Positions 35,166 to 47,368 of a stretch of 64,000 nt of DNA are shown one piece after another. How positions within the stretch are numbered: position 1 is the stretch's first letter; the number at the start of each line of letters is the position of its first letter. The notes under the pieces are model-generated. The model was not told the DNA's origin and did no database searches. It saw only the letters and a program-made list of their open reading frames with translations. The position numbers were made by a program, and so were the translations under genes. The stretch comes from Dichetophora obliterata (lineage: Eukaryota; Arthropoda; Insecta; Diptera; Sciomyzidae), in assembly GCA_963920525.1 (NCBI GenBank), contig OY986438.1:182636888-182700887 (forward strand). The letters are read 5' to 3'.

Positions 35166-36153
35166 TTCTATGAACTTTTTAAATACATTATAACATTTTT
35201 AATAACAAAAAGTTTTTTAAATAAGCTATATCTTGTTGTACGTGTAATACTATTTCCATAAAAAAATAAAATAAAAACAAACAAAGTTATGTTTGCTTAG
35301 AATTGCATTTGAAGTGTTGCACATATAATAATTTTACTAAAGTATTTGTCCTATTATGTATTTCAGGTTTTAGTCTTAAAATAAATTTTGCATTATTATT
35401 AAAAATTTTCTGATTTAGGGATAGAAAACAAAGATTAATTAATTCTGAATTCTTTACTAAAGTTGTACTTCAGTAAAGCTCAACTTCTTTATTAAAGTTC
35501 TTGTAATTTACTTTTGAAAATGTGTAGCGACGCACAGTGATGCTATTGGTACAAGTTAGGCGGAAGATATTATTTTGTTAAGTTTTTTGGTAGTTTTCGA
35601 TTTTCAAGGTATAGGAAAGTACAAAAAAAAGTATTTCAAAAATTTGGACAAGTTGGCGTGGCAGCTGCCATTCAACTTAAACATCTTTTACGCTATATCT
35701 TAACCCTATTACTGCCATGCTATTTGACTAACGTAAACTGCCACGTAGTGACTTAGAGACACTAATACAAAATATATGGAGAATTAATTTATTTTATTGA
35801 AAAAAAAGTTAAGATTAATATGTGGTACTTAAAGCCACTAAATATCGAACATTAGTGAATACATTTATTGAAAAAAATTTAAATAAATAATGTGGGAATT
35901 TTCATTAACTACTTATTTACAGCTGTGAGGAGAACCACATTTTTCTTTGTATGGTCGTTACACACGGATTTATGACTGACATATACCACAGCATTGCTAA
36001 GAAGATTGTGCTTATTCATAAGTGCAGCAGTAACATCATCGTCTCTTCTTTGATTGTACTGTTGATGCACGTTCTTTAAAAAAATTTCTTTCAGGGAATT
36101 TAGCTACTTGTCCTTTCAAAAGGTTCACATATCATCTCGAGAACTGTAGTAAA

Positions 36154-36670
36154 CTAGGGGAAAAATACTTTTACCTGATCCAGGGTATTTTTATCTGGTG
36201 AATTTGGTTAGGTGGTACCTCTTTATAAGGTAGGAGAAATGAACCTGCATTTACGTTTTCAATTTTATCCAATTCTGTGGACATGTAGGCTAAAAAAATA
36301 AAGTGCCCATTCGTTTGCTCTAGCTCTTCCTCTAGCCCTCGCTGGGGGCAAAAAGGATTTTTTTTTAGTCATAGTTTTGTAGTTCGTGATGTGATTGTTG
36401 AAAAATTCCTACATTTTGATATAAGTGATTGAGGTAAAAACAGGTAAACCTAGCATTTGGTTAAATAAACCTGATTCAATTCGATTTAAACACAAATACT
36501 GGTTAAAATTCGGTTAAGATAACCACATTTGTCAGTTTCATAAAACCACAAAAACAGGTTTAATTGACCTGAATGACATGTGGTAATCTTAACCGGACAA
36601 ATCATGTTGGCAAATTTTCAACTTGGCAAATTTAGATCAAATTTGGTAAATTTAATTTTTTCTGGGTGTA
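36154..36670. repeat. Probable third insertion within piggyBac, AACC-rich
   Basis: The right end CTGGGTGTAG (read inward as CTACACCCAGAAAAAA) has a weak partner near CTAGGGGAAAAATACTTTTACC. Between them short GGTTA/TAACC and AACCTG/CAGGTT words alternate on both strands. The piggyBac transposase frame does not continue here. Boundaries are tentative. Confidence 0.35.
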
Positions 36671-36734
36671 GGGCATTTTCATTATGCGGCTCGTTCATTC
36701 TTTTCCGAGCTAAGAAATGCCATATAGTGGATAT

Positions 36735-37736
36735 GGGGTCGTTCATAAACTACGTTACTGATTTTCCGGTTTTTTTACCCCCCTCCCCCCGCGTTACTTT
36801 TCGTAGTGCTTTTCAAAACCCCTCCCCCCCATAAAGTAACGTGACATATGAAATTAATTCATTCGAATGATTATATATTTTGACTAGCTCTGACAATTTT
36901 CACTAGTGCAATATTAGTGACTAGTATGACTAGATACATTAAAGGAACAATTGGAAAAAAATCAATATTTAATATCATCTGTAAAAGCTATTCCATCTGC
37001 GATCCAAGATTCGATGCTCTCAATCACTGGGATAGAAGAAGCTGGTAGCTTTGTTGAGGATTCTTCAAAATAGAATTTTTCATCGGATTCTATGTCGACC
37101 CATTCAGGTGAATCCTCATTTCTAACGCAAAGAAATTCACCTGGTCTTTGACAGAGTACCCTTAAAGGCTGCAACCGAGCTGCACCAAGTTTTGTGTTTT
37201 TGTGTAAATGCTTTCTGAAAATTGATTTATTTAAATAGTATGTTTTATTCCGATTTATTGTAAACGATATAATACAAACTTATGACAATTCATAAAAAAA
37301 CGAAATACAAGCCGCAGGTAGGACACGACCTTGAACCGATTTCTTCTTTCTGAGAAGGACATGTCATACGGTATCTCCTTTGATCAAGAACATTCAGGCC
37401 TTAACGTCAAAGCCTGTCGCAAAAGCAAAGACCCAAATTTTCAGACGTGTGCTGAGATGGTGAAGGAATACCAAAAGGTTCCTGTGTCGAGGGAAAAGGT
37501 GGTGGAAGAAATCACTGAAACAAAAGTTAACCATCAATTTAGACAATCAAACATAAACATGTTAGGTTAAAAATTTTTGAAATGATTGAAAATAATTAGA
37601 GGTTTTTCGTAGATTTTTTTAAGTTTTGGTTACGTTACAATATCTAAACACCTCCCCACCCCACCGTTACTTATCGTAGTGCATTTCAAAACCCCTCCCC
37701 CCCCCTAAATTGGTAACGTAGTTTATGGACGACCCC
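36735..37736. mobile_element. ~1.0-kb TIR element nested in piggyBac
   Basis: GGGGTCGTTCATAAACTACG at the left end matches, inverted, CGTAGTTTATGGACGACCCC at the right end. Both are followed inward by GTTAC, then CCCCTCCCCCC and GTAGTGC(A/T)TTTCAAAACCCC blocks, so each end carries about 110 bp of related sequence. The piggyBac transposase frame stops exactly at the right end (37737), showing this is a later insertion. No certain target duplication was found. The superfamily is unknown to me. Confidence 0.82.
36962..37207 (-). CDS. Unrecognised open frame inside the nested element
   Basis: A minus-strand frame of about 80 codons reads on from TKLGAARLQPLRVL and contains an acidic stretch (EDSPEWVDIESDEKF), then ESIESWIADG, and stops at 36962. 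I do not recognise the protein. It could be the C-terminal end of the element's lost transposase or a captured host exon. A facing plus-strand frame at 37331-37570, rich in Lys and Glu (KEYQKVPVSREKVVEEITET), has the same uncertain status. Both are confined to the interior between the GGGGTCGTTC ends. Confidence 0.3.
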   Translation of the reverse strand, partial: LHKNTKLGAARLQPLRVLCQRPGEFLCVRNEDSPEWVDIESDEKFYFEESSTKLPASSIPVIESIESWIADGIAFTDDIKY

Positions 37737-38282
37737 TAACTGGTGCTGAAAAATTGAAAATCCACCAAATTTTCTTACCATATTACATAATCTTTATATG
37801 CCCAGAAGGCATTTACTGTCGGAATGGTATCCTACCTCTTAACGGTACTAATTGTTCATCTATTGTCAAGTTACTACCCGGTATGTAATGCTTCGAAATT
37901 CTCAGTTAATAATACTCCAAATATCCCCTTTTGCCGCCAATTTATCTTTTGGTATGCGAGTTGATCATCAAAACGCAAATGCCGTAACAGTGCAACAAAT
38001 CTATTTCTCAAAACACAGACCTGATAAATTGGACTTCCAAATAAAGGTTCCGTATGTTCCAAATGTTTCATCATTATTGTGTCTACTTTCTTCAGCAGAT
38101 TTAATGCTTATTTTATCCTCTGATTCGAATGCAGTTTCCAACACATCAATTTCACTATCTGAGATGCAAGATTCATCACAATCTTCAGTAGTGTCTTCCA
38201 ATTAACTTTCATCATCTTCCTCTTCCATAGCGTTTATAATTTCTGCATTCGTTAGATGTCTTGTTCTTCTAGCTCCATACAT
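37737..38282 (-). pseudogene. piggyBac transposase, N-terminal part, dead
   Basis: On the minus strand the frame starts with Met at 38282. It reads an acidic N-terminus (RTRHLTNAEIINAMEEEDDE), a TAA nonsense codon at about 38204, and more acidic text (DESCISDSEID). A frameshift follows, then the start of the DDE core: LRNRFVALLRHLRFDD, a stop, and VDEQLVPLRGRIPFR, which holds the first catalytic Asp in the (I/V)DEQ motif. The frame then continues with stops to KIWW and is cut off at 37737 by the nested element. The remaining two catalytic Asp blocks and the C-terminal cysteine-rich domain are not recognisable beyond the inserts. It cannot make active transposase. Confidence 0.85.
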
Positions 38283-38510
38283 GCTAGTAAAAATAATTAT
38301 TTTATAACTACTGAATATTGTTCTGATAATAACTATTGTATAACTTGTGTTCTTGTACCTATGCAGTACGAAAATGATTTTATTTACTTCCAAATCATCA
38401 ATGCAAATATTATGCCTTGACAGATCATGTTTCGACATGAATTAACAATATGCAATACAGTTTTTACTCGAGCACAAGCTTACACCTTAGACCGTCGTTG
38501 CAGTGTCTTA

Positions 38511-38774
38511 CAGCCCTATTCTGGCAAATTAACAAATTGTTAACCAGTATTTTGAATATTTTAATGTGTTTGTTGTTTTCAATACAAAATTTAAAGCTCA
38601 AAAAACAAAATTTGTTAATGAAATTGTCAATAACTGAAAATCAGTTGACAATTTTTATCAAAATTTTTTATTTTTGAGTTTCAAATTTTATTTTGAAATA
38701 AAAAAATTACAACAAACATATAGAAATATTCAAAATACTGGTTAACAATTTGTTAATTTGCCAGAATAGGGCTG
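38511..38774. mobile_element. 264-bp MITE, TTA target (copy 2, nested in piggyBac)
   Basis: Same length and nearly the same sequence as 13366-13629, with TTA on both sides (38508-38510, 38775-38777). It lies just upstream of the transposase start inside the piggyBac element, so it jumped after the piggyBac did. Confidence 0.92.
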
Positions 38775-39269
38775 TTAGAGTCACTACTTAACAGTTAATA
38801 ATATTTTTCAATACCATGTGTAATAAATTAATATTATGAAAACATAATAAAAAATTTATTGTATGTAACAATTACGTAGTAACCGATAGTAAAATACATT
38901 AAACTGATTTTGCTATAAAACGTGTTTTAAATCTTTTATATGCGTTCGAAATTCAATAGTGACCCACAGTCACAGCCTGGCAGTAATAGGGTTAAGACCG
39001 AGATAAGCTATGATAACAAAATTAGGCAAAGACGTCTAGTATGTGATTTGCAAATAGCTTAAAAATTTTCAGCGCGATTGGAAAAGTGGACGTGGCAACT
39101 GCCATGCAACTTTAACTCATTTTGCGCTATATGTAAGAAACAAAAAAAAAAGTACGATTACAAAATCAAACGAAGTCATTTAATATGTGAATTCCAAAAC
39201 GTTTCCAAAATTTCAGCATGATTGGAGAAGTAGGCGTAGCACCTCCCATACATATGAGAATACATACAA

Positions 39270-40570
39270 ATACAGAAATGAGAAATGCTGCGGTAACGAA
39301 ATCGTAAAAGTCATCGTTTTGTAGATCGCACCATAACTCAAAAAACTCCAAACGGGATATTGAAATAATTATTTCTACAAAAAATATTTTTAGAACCACC
39401 TTTTTAAAGCAATGCAGATTTTGTTAAATAAACCTTCAGTAAGATCTGTCTTTTTTAATTTTCTTAAAACGTGAATTCACTTCAATAACTTTTAATTATT
39501 TTATTATTTCTGTTAATGCTTTTATAAAATTCACTTGCTCGTTTTTGTTTTTCTTTTCCACAAAGCAAAGAACTGTATAAAAAATTAGCGAGTTAGAAAA
39601 ATTAATTTAAAAAAAAGAACAAGAAGAACAAACAGCAAAGAATATAATTTAAAGAGAATGCATGTCGCTCCCGCTCTCTGATGTCATAATTGCATAATAG
39701 ATTTCTTTAATTTTTTTTTTAATTTATTGTCATTTCAGTGTATTCTTTTCTTAATATATACTTTTATATCATATATATGTACATATTATATATTTTTATA
39801 TATATAATATATTATCTTAATACCGCCATGTTTACTACGTAAGGGAATATAATTTTTTATTCCGTCTGAAATGGCAAAAAGTAGGAGTGACAGGTGAAGA
39901 AAAGTATATATATATTCTTGATCAGCATCACCTCCTCAGTATATTAATCCATATCTGTCTGACTATCTGTCGTTACGATAATAGCCCTTATTTGGAAAAA
40001 ACAGTCGGAACCTGGTTTTACAATTCAAATTAATAGCATTTTTAGGACCATTAAACAGGTTAAACAACAAGACAACCGTAAATTAGCGCTCCTGGGCACT
40101 CTTATAGCTTAAATTACATATAATAGTTATTAAATAAATAAAAAATTGCAAATCTGAGGTATATCCCATTTTTTTATTTTCAAAAACATTTTACCAAATT
40201 TTTTGTTTTTACTAAAAAAAAACCTTCATTTAAGAAAATTGTTTTATTATTTTGTATGCATTAAAATTTTTTTTTCAGTGTAAAAATATTTTGTGATATG
40301 TTGAGAATATTCAAACTCCTCATACATTCTCATTGACCTCAAATTCGACACTTTTCCTACAAAACGGTCAGTGCACGGTTTTTAGAGGCATTTTTAGGAC
40401 CATCATATAGATTCGAAAAAAAAATTTAAAAAAGTTGCGCACCTTGACACTCCCAGGGCGTAAAGAAGACATAATAGTTATAGTCTGAGGTATTCCATTT
40501 TTTTATTTTCCAAAATTTTTTACCAAATTTTCCGTGTTTACGCATATGTATCCTAAAATACTGTTTAATA
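39270..40570. other. AT-rich spacer with a common fly-type repeat patch
   Basis: At 39,895-39,985 the text AAGTATATATATATTCTTGATCAGCAT...CTGTCTGACTATCTGTCGTTACG resembles, from memory, a motif widespread in fly intergenic DNA. A related reversed piece lies at about 10,085-10,110 (GACGGACATGGCTAAATCGA). Elsewhere only AT-rich DNA with TATATA runs (39,770-39,820). Confidence 0.4.
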
Positions 40571-40577
40571 GCGCCTA

Positions 40578-41291
40578 CACTCTTAAAAATATTTGTGTGT
40601 AAATACTACTAATAACTGCGTTCATTCTACGAATTTTCAGCCACAGTTTTCAGCCACGAATAGGATTCGTAGAGTTGACGTATATTATTAGTACATATTA
40701 CGAAGAATTTATTCGTAAAAACCAGCAAAAAAAAAGTCTGTCTGAGCTGGGGTTTGAACCTCAGCTCTTTAGTTTACGGGCCACGCACTCTACCAGTAGG
40801 CTTCAGTCACTTGACAATCATACAGTTCCTTATGTTCTGTAGATGTTCTACAAACAAGGCTGAACGATTTCGGTTTTCAATTTTTGAAACTCTACTAATT
40901 ATTCGTACATTCTACTAAAATTATTGTTTCTACTAATATTATTTTTCATTCGTAAATAGTACAAAAGCATTAGTAAATACTACGAATGTAGTGAAAGAAA
41001 GTACGAAGTTATTTGTACGACAAATTTACGAATATAATTATTTATATGCACACAATCATTTGTACAATGCACTTATACGAATCGATTTGTTTTTGTTTAT
41101 GAAAATCATTAGTATAAAAAAACAAATATATTCGTAGATACTATTTCAGGCATTAGAAAGATTTTACGAATGAATTTGTAAAGATATCACAGTAAAAATA
41201 CTTTGTATATTGTACGCATATCTGTAGAATGTACGAATATTGTGTTTACTAATATCTTTCGTAGTAATTTTACTAATAAATTTTTTGAGTG
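40578..41291. mobile_element. TIR element with one tRNA-like module (copy 2, inverted)
   Basis: It starts TA then CACTCTTAAAAATATTTGTG and ends with GAGTG at 41287-41291, followed by CA where TA is expected. Over both outer zones it matches copy 1 (5480-6516) in reverse complement, including TTACTAATAACTGCGT-like and CGTATATTAGTACATAT-like passages. It has a single tRNA-like module. The length difference (714 versus 1037 bp) is largely explained by the extra module units of copy 1. Confidence 0.82.
40737..40810 (-). repeat. tRNA-like module with consensus B box
   Basis: On the minus strand: GAAGCCTACTGGTAGAGTG (A-box region) and GGTTCAAACCCC (B box), followed by CAGCTCAGACAGAC and a T-run (AAAAAAAAA at 40727-40735 on the plus strand). 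This is the best-preserved relative of the family A SINE head in the window. Confidence 0.7.
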
Positions 41292-41853
41292 CATTTTAAA
41301 ATTCACGTTAAAGATTAGGTAAGTAAGTTCATTTTATTTAAAAAAACATATCTTATTTCAAAAGTCTGCCAATTTTCAACTCTTTTGGATGTTGATAAAT
41401 ATTTTAAACATACAACTAGAAAACTCATGAACTAAAATTTAAAAAATATCACTTTTTGGGTAAACATTCAACAATTTTAGTATTTTTTGTAGAAAATGGA
41501 GGTAATTCGAATTTTTTTCCTGACATAAGTGGATATTTCTAAAGAGTTTTGCTCAGAGAATGCTCAGAATTTTAGAAATACGATTATGTATTTTTTTTCC
41601 AATCCTTTTCTGATCAGTATTTTTTCAATAAGAATTAAAAACTATTTTATATCAAAAAAACTATTTTTATTTCGAGCAAATTAAAAAGTTACGTTTTGTT
41701 CTCTTCCGAATGAGCAACTCCAACTATTTACTTACCAACATTCATTCTTCTGAACCCCCTATATTATAGAAATAAATTTTATTTTTGCTTAAACAAATAT
41801 CGATCAGATAATAATTTTTTTATCTGACTACAGAAGTATAGATCAAAACAATA

Positions 41854-42109
41854 GGGGTATTCACTATTCATTGCACTTGCCATTGCAGTTGAAGACTTGA
41901 GGGCTTGTGTAGTTTTACTGTCAACATTTTTTTAAAGCTGTTAAAATTTTCAACGCGCACAAGTGCACAACTGCTCACGCCCTCAAGTTTGAATTTACAG
42001 TAGAAAAGCGCTTGCGCAGATTTTTGACGTACGTGTATGTTTTTTTTTTTTTTGTTAAGTACAAGATTCCACAACTGCACAGGCAAGTGCACTGAATCGT
42101 GAATACCCC
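41854..42109. mobile_element. 256-bp MITE, TA target
   Basis: GGGGTATTCACTATTCATTG and its inverted partner (TGAATCGTGAATACCCC) form the ends, with TA on both sides (41852-41853, 42110-42111). The inner arms also pair (TGCACTTGCC / GGCAAGTGCA, AAGTGCACAACTG-type text). The ends resemble the right end of the larger element at 51209-54046 (GGGGTAATCACTTCA). Confidence 0.88.
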
Positions 42110-42539
42110 TAGTATTTTTATTTTTCATCGAAAAGTATTTCACAAAAAAGTATTTTTTTGTAATGAATGATTGATTACTGGATGTACCGGACCCTGAAAG
42201 AAAAATGTAAAGTTTTAATTTTGTCAAATCTGATAAGAAAAAATTTTTTTTTACTCTAATGCATAAAATTTTATTCAGTAGATTTTTACGTTTTTAAGTT
42301 CTCTTATATTTATTTCTTATATTTAAGTACACTTAATATTATGTAAGTAACTTAAGTACATTTTGAAAAGATTACAAAAACTCAAACTTTTTAACTTTAG
42401 GTTATTTTAGGTTATTTTACTTAATGAACTTGGGCTTCATTACAAATTAACTTTTTTATAAAATATGAAAAAATAGGAGCGTTTTCAAGAATTCGGTCAG
42501 ACAAATTAAAATATTTTAAAAAATACCATTATCTGGAGA

Positions 42540-42605
42540 CTTGAACCTCGACCGCGTGAGTGTTAGTCCATCAGCTTATTCATTCGACCATCGCAGTTGT
42601 TAAAC
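42540..42605 (-). repeat. Possible tRNA-like SINE head
   Basis: On the minus strand GATGGTCGAATGAATAAGC precedes GAGGTTCAAGTCTCC, an A-box-like and B-box-like pair at tRNA-like distance. I could not trace a body or a second copy, so this may be a third SINE family or chance. Confidence 0.35.
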
Positions 42606-43499
42606 AATCGTCGCTTAATGTGCTTGATTAAGAATCGTTCACATTGTAAATAATTATAAAGCATTTTTTCTAAAAGTATAAGAAAACCATCCTTAAAATA
42701 AATCACTTGTGATGCACAAAAAAAGAAAAACTGACATGTATGTATTTCTATGAAATATGAAATATCCAAGTATTGTAACTTATATTTCTAAAAATTTAAG
42801 AAATCATGCTGTAGAATGTTGCCAGCGGACTTGATATGAATATAGTTTTTCTTTAAATTACTTCTGCTTGTATACAATATTTGGAATTTTAACTTTTATC
42901 ATAACTTCATTTCGTATATTTAAGTACAAACTTGTCTTCAAAACTAAGAAGCTATTTTGATAACGATGCAACGACATCAAGACGTAAGGTCGGTAAATCA
43001 TGTAAAATTCTCTACATTAAGGAAAAACCTTTATTGAATATAGAAAAGTCCATGAATTGAAGCCATAGTTTCTTAATTTAAGGGAAGCAGATTTTTTTGA
43101 GTGGTTATGAAAAAATACCATTTTGGCTGTTTTTCCGGTGGCCCAAAAAATATTTCTTTGTTTTTTCGAATCCTCTTCAGGTCAGCTTTGATATAGGGAG
43201 TGGTTTTTTCAAACTTTTTTGTCGACTCACTCTAATGTGTATGTGTGTGTGGCCGAGAATGGTTTCCTGGTCATGATTGAATTCATTTTGAAATTTTTGA
43301 ATAATTTGACTTCAAGGATTTCAAATTGACTTCAACGACTTTTGTTGATTTTTCAATATTTTCAAATGAACAAAGGCATGCAATCACTTTAATCTCAATT
43401 TCCATGAAATCAGCAATGACTTTAATTTTTATGTGCTTTCAAAAAACTCACAATGATTTTAGAACTTCTTCTGTTAAAGACATAGCAAAAAAAAGTAAA

Positions 43500-43945
43500 G
43501 GCGAATTTACACATTTCACTCAAAACGATGAAAGTGAACGTTGATCGATGAAAGTAAATCAATTTTTAATTTACATTATTCAAAGTGTAAATTTGAAATT
43601 TGATGGATGATTCGGTGTTGAATGTCAAATATAGTCGTTGGCTGATTAATTTTATTGACGTTTAAAAAAATTAAATAAATAAAAGCTATTCAGCAATTAA
43701 ATAAAAAAAAAATATAAATTTTCTGCTTGAAATTATGTTAACACCTTTCAAATGTGTTTCAGAACGAATGACACATCAGTTCAGTTTGCTTTCATTTTCA
43801 TCAAAAGTAGGAAGACCTTCTACTTCTTTCACTGTTCAATGAAGATGACAATCATCTTCATTTTAAAGATGAAACTCAATTTACATTTTACAAATCAGAT
43901 GATTCATCCAAAGTGAACGATGATAGTGAATCGTGTAAATTCGCC
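43500..43945. mobile_element. 446-bp MITE
   Basis: GGCGAATTTACACATTTCAC at the left pairs with GTGAATCGTGTAAATTCGCC at the right. Further inside, GATGAAAGTGAACG faces CAAAGTGAACGATGATAG-type words. No clear target duplication and no gene. Confidence 0.8.
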
Positions 43946-43949
43946 TTAA

Positions 43950-46900
43950 TAGAAAGATTGCAATCATAACCTGAAGTCATTGGCTATGAAGTCACTAGTC
44001 ATTATTTACAATTATTGAAATCTAACAACTCTGCTACAGATTTATCTGTAGACTTAGATCTTATATAGTACTATATGTATTATCTTTTTTATGCAGAAAA
44101 ATTCCAAAAAATTTTAATAAATTTAAAATATTTAATTAAATAAAATACTAAAATTTCATTCTCTTTACACCATAGAGCCAATGCATACTTCCTCAATACA
44201 TTAAAGAAAAAGAATCAATACTGATTCTCTCGTGTATGATACTTTAAAATATCCTTTCATAAACAAAGTGCTCGTAGGACCGTGGAAAAGTCAACAATTA
44301 AAATTTTCGTTAAGTTTATATTCTTACCACAATCAGCGCATTTCAAATAATGAAAGGTAGTTTCACACCTTCTTTTCTTGTTTAAATATTTCTAGACTTC
44401 GTTAATGAAGTCTGATGTATGGAATATCAAAGACAAAGAGACTTCATACAACACAAACACACACTCTTACACACTCACTCATGCTGTTTGTGTGCACATG
44501 AAGAAGCACGTCAAATAAATTTTGCAAACAAACCCGGAGAAACCTACTCAGCGCAAAAAAAAAGAAAACTAACAAACAAAAGGAGGGCGTTGAAATTGAC
44601 ACCTCCAAATAAATAAGAAGAATACTACATGAATAACAACAGCAACAACAGAAACAATACCAGAGCAGTAAATATTTTGTGAATTATTTCGTCACTTGAG
44701 GATTCCTTTTAATTTTTAACACTTGGGCTGACATGTGTTGGGCCTTCTTCCTCCACACAAACACTACGCGCTGCCAAAGATACGAAAACTTCAACAAAGC
44801 CAGGCATAAAAATATAAAGATACACTCCAGCAATTCATTTAATTATTTAAAAAAAAAAACACCAGAACAAAACCCTAAAATATATGCAGCAACGGAAATT
44901 TAAGCATGAAGTGGTTGGGAGCACTCTGGTACTGGTTATGGTACGACTCGGTCTGGCGCAACTTTTTGCTTGTTATGGTTTTTATTTTGTTCCTTTTTTT
45001 TTGTGTGTATTTTTGCCTCTGTTTGAATTTCACTCTTTTATGCATTTCGCATACATTTCAAGTAATTAATCTGAAAACCACGTGAATTTTGATATCTTAG
45101 CAGATGAAGTGTTGGTTGTTAAGACTTTATACAAACATGCATACATATGAACATATGAAATTATATGCATGAGTGAATGGGTCTGTACATTTACGTATAT
45201 ACAAACATATATGAATATGTATAAATGTTTGTTTTTGAAAATCTTCCTTTGCTGCTAAGTCTAAGAGGCTGGCTTTCAACCTTGCCACAGTTAGCAGCTA
45301 CCCGCAAAAGGATATCCTTTTACTCTCTAGGGTTGCCAGAGTCACCGCAGAACCTTGAATGTGTATGAGTCAAACGGGTTTCAGTTAGGAAACCATAAAA
45401 AAACGTAGAAAGTTTTTTTGTTCATGTCTCTTGGTAATTGTGAAAAATTACTTTTTGTTTTACTTTTCACTTTTGTTAGCTATAGAAATTGCAAAATTTT
45501 TGCAGGAATCCTTTTTCTGCTAAAAAAATTTGTCTTAGTGACCTTTCACTTTGATTGTAGTGTCTCAAAAATCCAGCAATTTAAAGGAAAAATTAGAAAT
45601 TTCCACGTTCATTCCAGATGAATCATTTTACAGTTTTCATTTTAAAATGTTAAAATGTTCAAAGAGCCATTATATAACCTTAATAAATGGTTTCCTCCAA
45701 AAGTAATTTAAGCAATTTAAGTCGAATTAGAAACTTGAATTTTTAGAAAATTTTAACAGATTCGTAACATAAACCTAATGAATGGATGAATAAACCCAAA
45801 AACTAAAATTTTAAAAATGTGACGAAGTATCAGAAATGTACAATTTAATGTTTAGTTTTAACCCTTTTTAGGCTAAAAACCAGATTGTATAAGTTAATCG
45901 ATTTTCTTGATATCCGACATATCAATAGCAACAGTAACAACACCAATAACAACAACAATAACCATAGTCAATATCAAGTTTCGCTCTAACACGCTCGTTG
46001 TTACTTTTTTTTTTTTTTATGTGGTTGCTATGCAATAAATCGCCACAGCATGTGGCCAAAATTATGACCGTTGTCGCGGATGTAGTCAAGATCATTATCA
46101 TCATCTGACCAAGAAAGAAGATCAGTTTAGATGCAAAATCATCTCAGTATACAAGTGATTCTGATATAATTCATTGCCCATCCAAAATAAAAATTAAAAA
46201 AAAAACAATCTACAGAAATATGCTACAAATGCGTTTTTAAGCACATATATCGACTTTGCAGTCTTGTTTATATATGTAAATAAACCTGATCTAAAAAGAC
46301 ACGCAATGCATTGAAACCTTAGAAGTGTCTTGAATGCAATACAAACAGAACATATTAAGTTAATATGCAAAAGAATGCGTTATTGTACAGACGGTGTTAA
46401 GTGCGGCTTGTTCGATGACACCTTTTGGTATGACGATGACGGTGATGATGATGATGGCGTCAGTGACGGTGACGGCGCCGGTGTTGGTTGCCTATCATAT
46501 TTCCAGTATTTGCTTGCAACTTATTCCGGTCTAGAAAGTTTTGTCAATATTTAGCATCTAATGAGCTTAGATGTAATTGTGCGAAAATTTAAGCCGTCCG
46601 AGAATAGAATTAAGACCTGTCGAGTTCTTGCAGTAATGTGTTCGAAAATACTGCGAAAATGTAGTGGTGCCTGGCGAACAGTGGGATGGCTTCCTACAAG
46701 TTTTGGCTAAATAAGTATAAATTACGCAAGTGCTTTGAAAATAAATTTCCTCTAAGGGCCTTTCTTTGAGCCTGCGAACAAATTTAATAAAAATGGTGAA
46801 ATTATGTGATAGAGGCCTTACCTCTATGTTGTGGAATAGGATGAAAAGTGCTACTCCTTATGTAACTGTTGAGCATTGTTTAATGAGAGTGATCTTACCA

Positions 46901-47368
46901 ATCTGACTGCTGAATTTTTTCTGTATAAACTTCTTAATTTGATTAACTTTCTCGTTGAAGCGAAACCATTTGGAGCATTCCACGATCCTGTACAGACAAA
47001 TTTAATTATTTTTTGAGTTGTACAATACAGCTCTACAATACAGTCAATTCTTAATTAACACATTGGAAGTGAAGAACTTCCTAGTTGTCTGATTAAATAG
47101 ATTGCATTCTGTTTCTTCATTGTACGTTCAATCTTTCTTTAGATTTTATAAAATGATAAAGAAAAAAATAAGATATCTACTGTCACGTGTCGGACAGGTC
47201 CAGTCAACCAAACTTGCAAATAGTTGTGTTCGATTATAAATTTTTGTGAAAATAACTAACATGGGACAGAGGTATTTGAAAGCCAAATTTTTATTACTCA
47301 TAAATAGACTGCAGATTTTTATGCAAAAATTATTTTTTCTCAAAATAAGTGTCTAAACGGTTATTACC
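43950..47368. other. Spacer, no gene recognised
   Basis: Contains CAA/AAC microsatellite-like tracts (44636-44660, 45925-45960), a GATGAT/GACGGTGA patch at 46430-46480 that yields a spurious Asp-rich frame, and a T-run at 46008-46018. A short passage at 45320-45360 (TTACTCTCTAGGGTTGCCAG) resembles part of the family A SINE body, but too weakly to call. Confidence 0.4.

Larger units (their letters stand above)
35704..38991 (-). mobile_element. piggyBac element, 3.3 kb, with nested insertions
   Basis: The outer ends are CCCTATTACTGCCA and TGGCAGTAATAGGG, a perfect 14-bp TIR, with TTAA directly outside both (35700-35703, 38992-38995). That is the full structural signature of a piggyBac insertion. 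The subterminal regions share ACT/AGTGAC words. A broken transposase runs on the minus strand. Three later insertions interrupt it: a GGGGTCGTTC-ended element (36735-37736), a 264-bp MITE (38511-38774), and probably an AACC-rich element (about 36154-36670). Without these the element would be roughly 1.5-2.0 kb. Confidence 0.92.
35563..39270. repeat. Old tandem array that hosts the piggyBac insertion
   Basis: CAAGTTGGCGTGGCAGCTGC...CGCTATATCT before the insertion, and AAAGTGGACGTGGCAACTGC...CGCTATATGT after it (39090-39136), are diverged copies. A third (GAAGTAGGCGTAGCACCTCC) lies at 39226-39245. Unit about 130 bp. The element at 35704-38991 sits inside one unit. Confidence 0.7.

Noticed and set aside
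45240..45365. Third copy of the family A SINE
   Set aside because: Only a ~20-bp block resembles the SINE body; no head, tail or target duplication.
46330..46554. Asp-rich open frame
   Set aside because: The acidic run comes from a GATGAT/GACGGTGA simple-sequence patch; nothing else looks like a protein.
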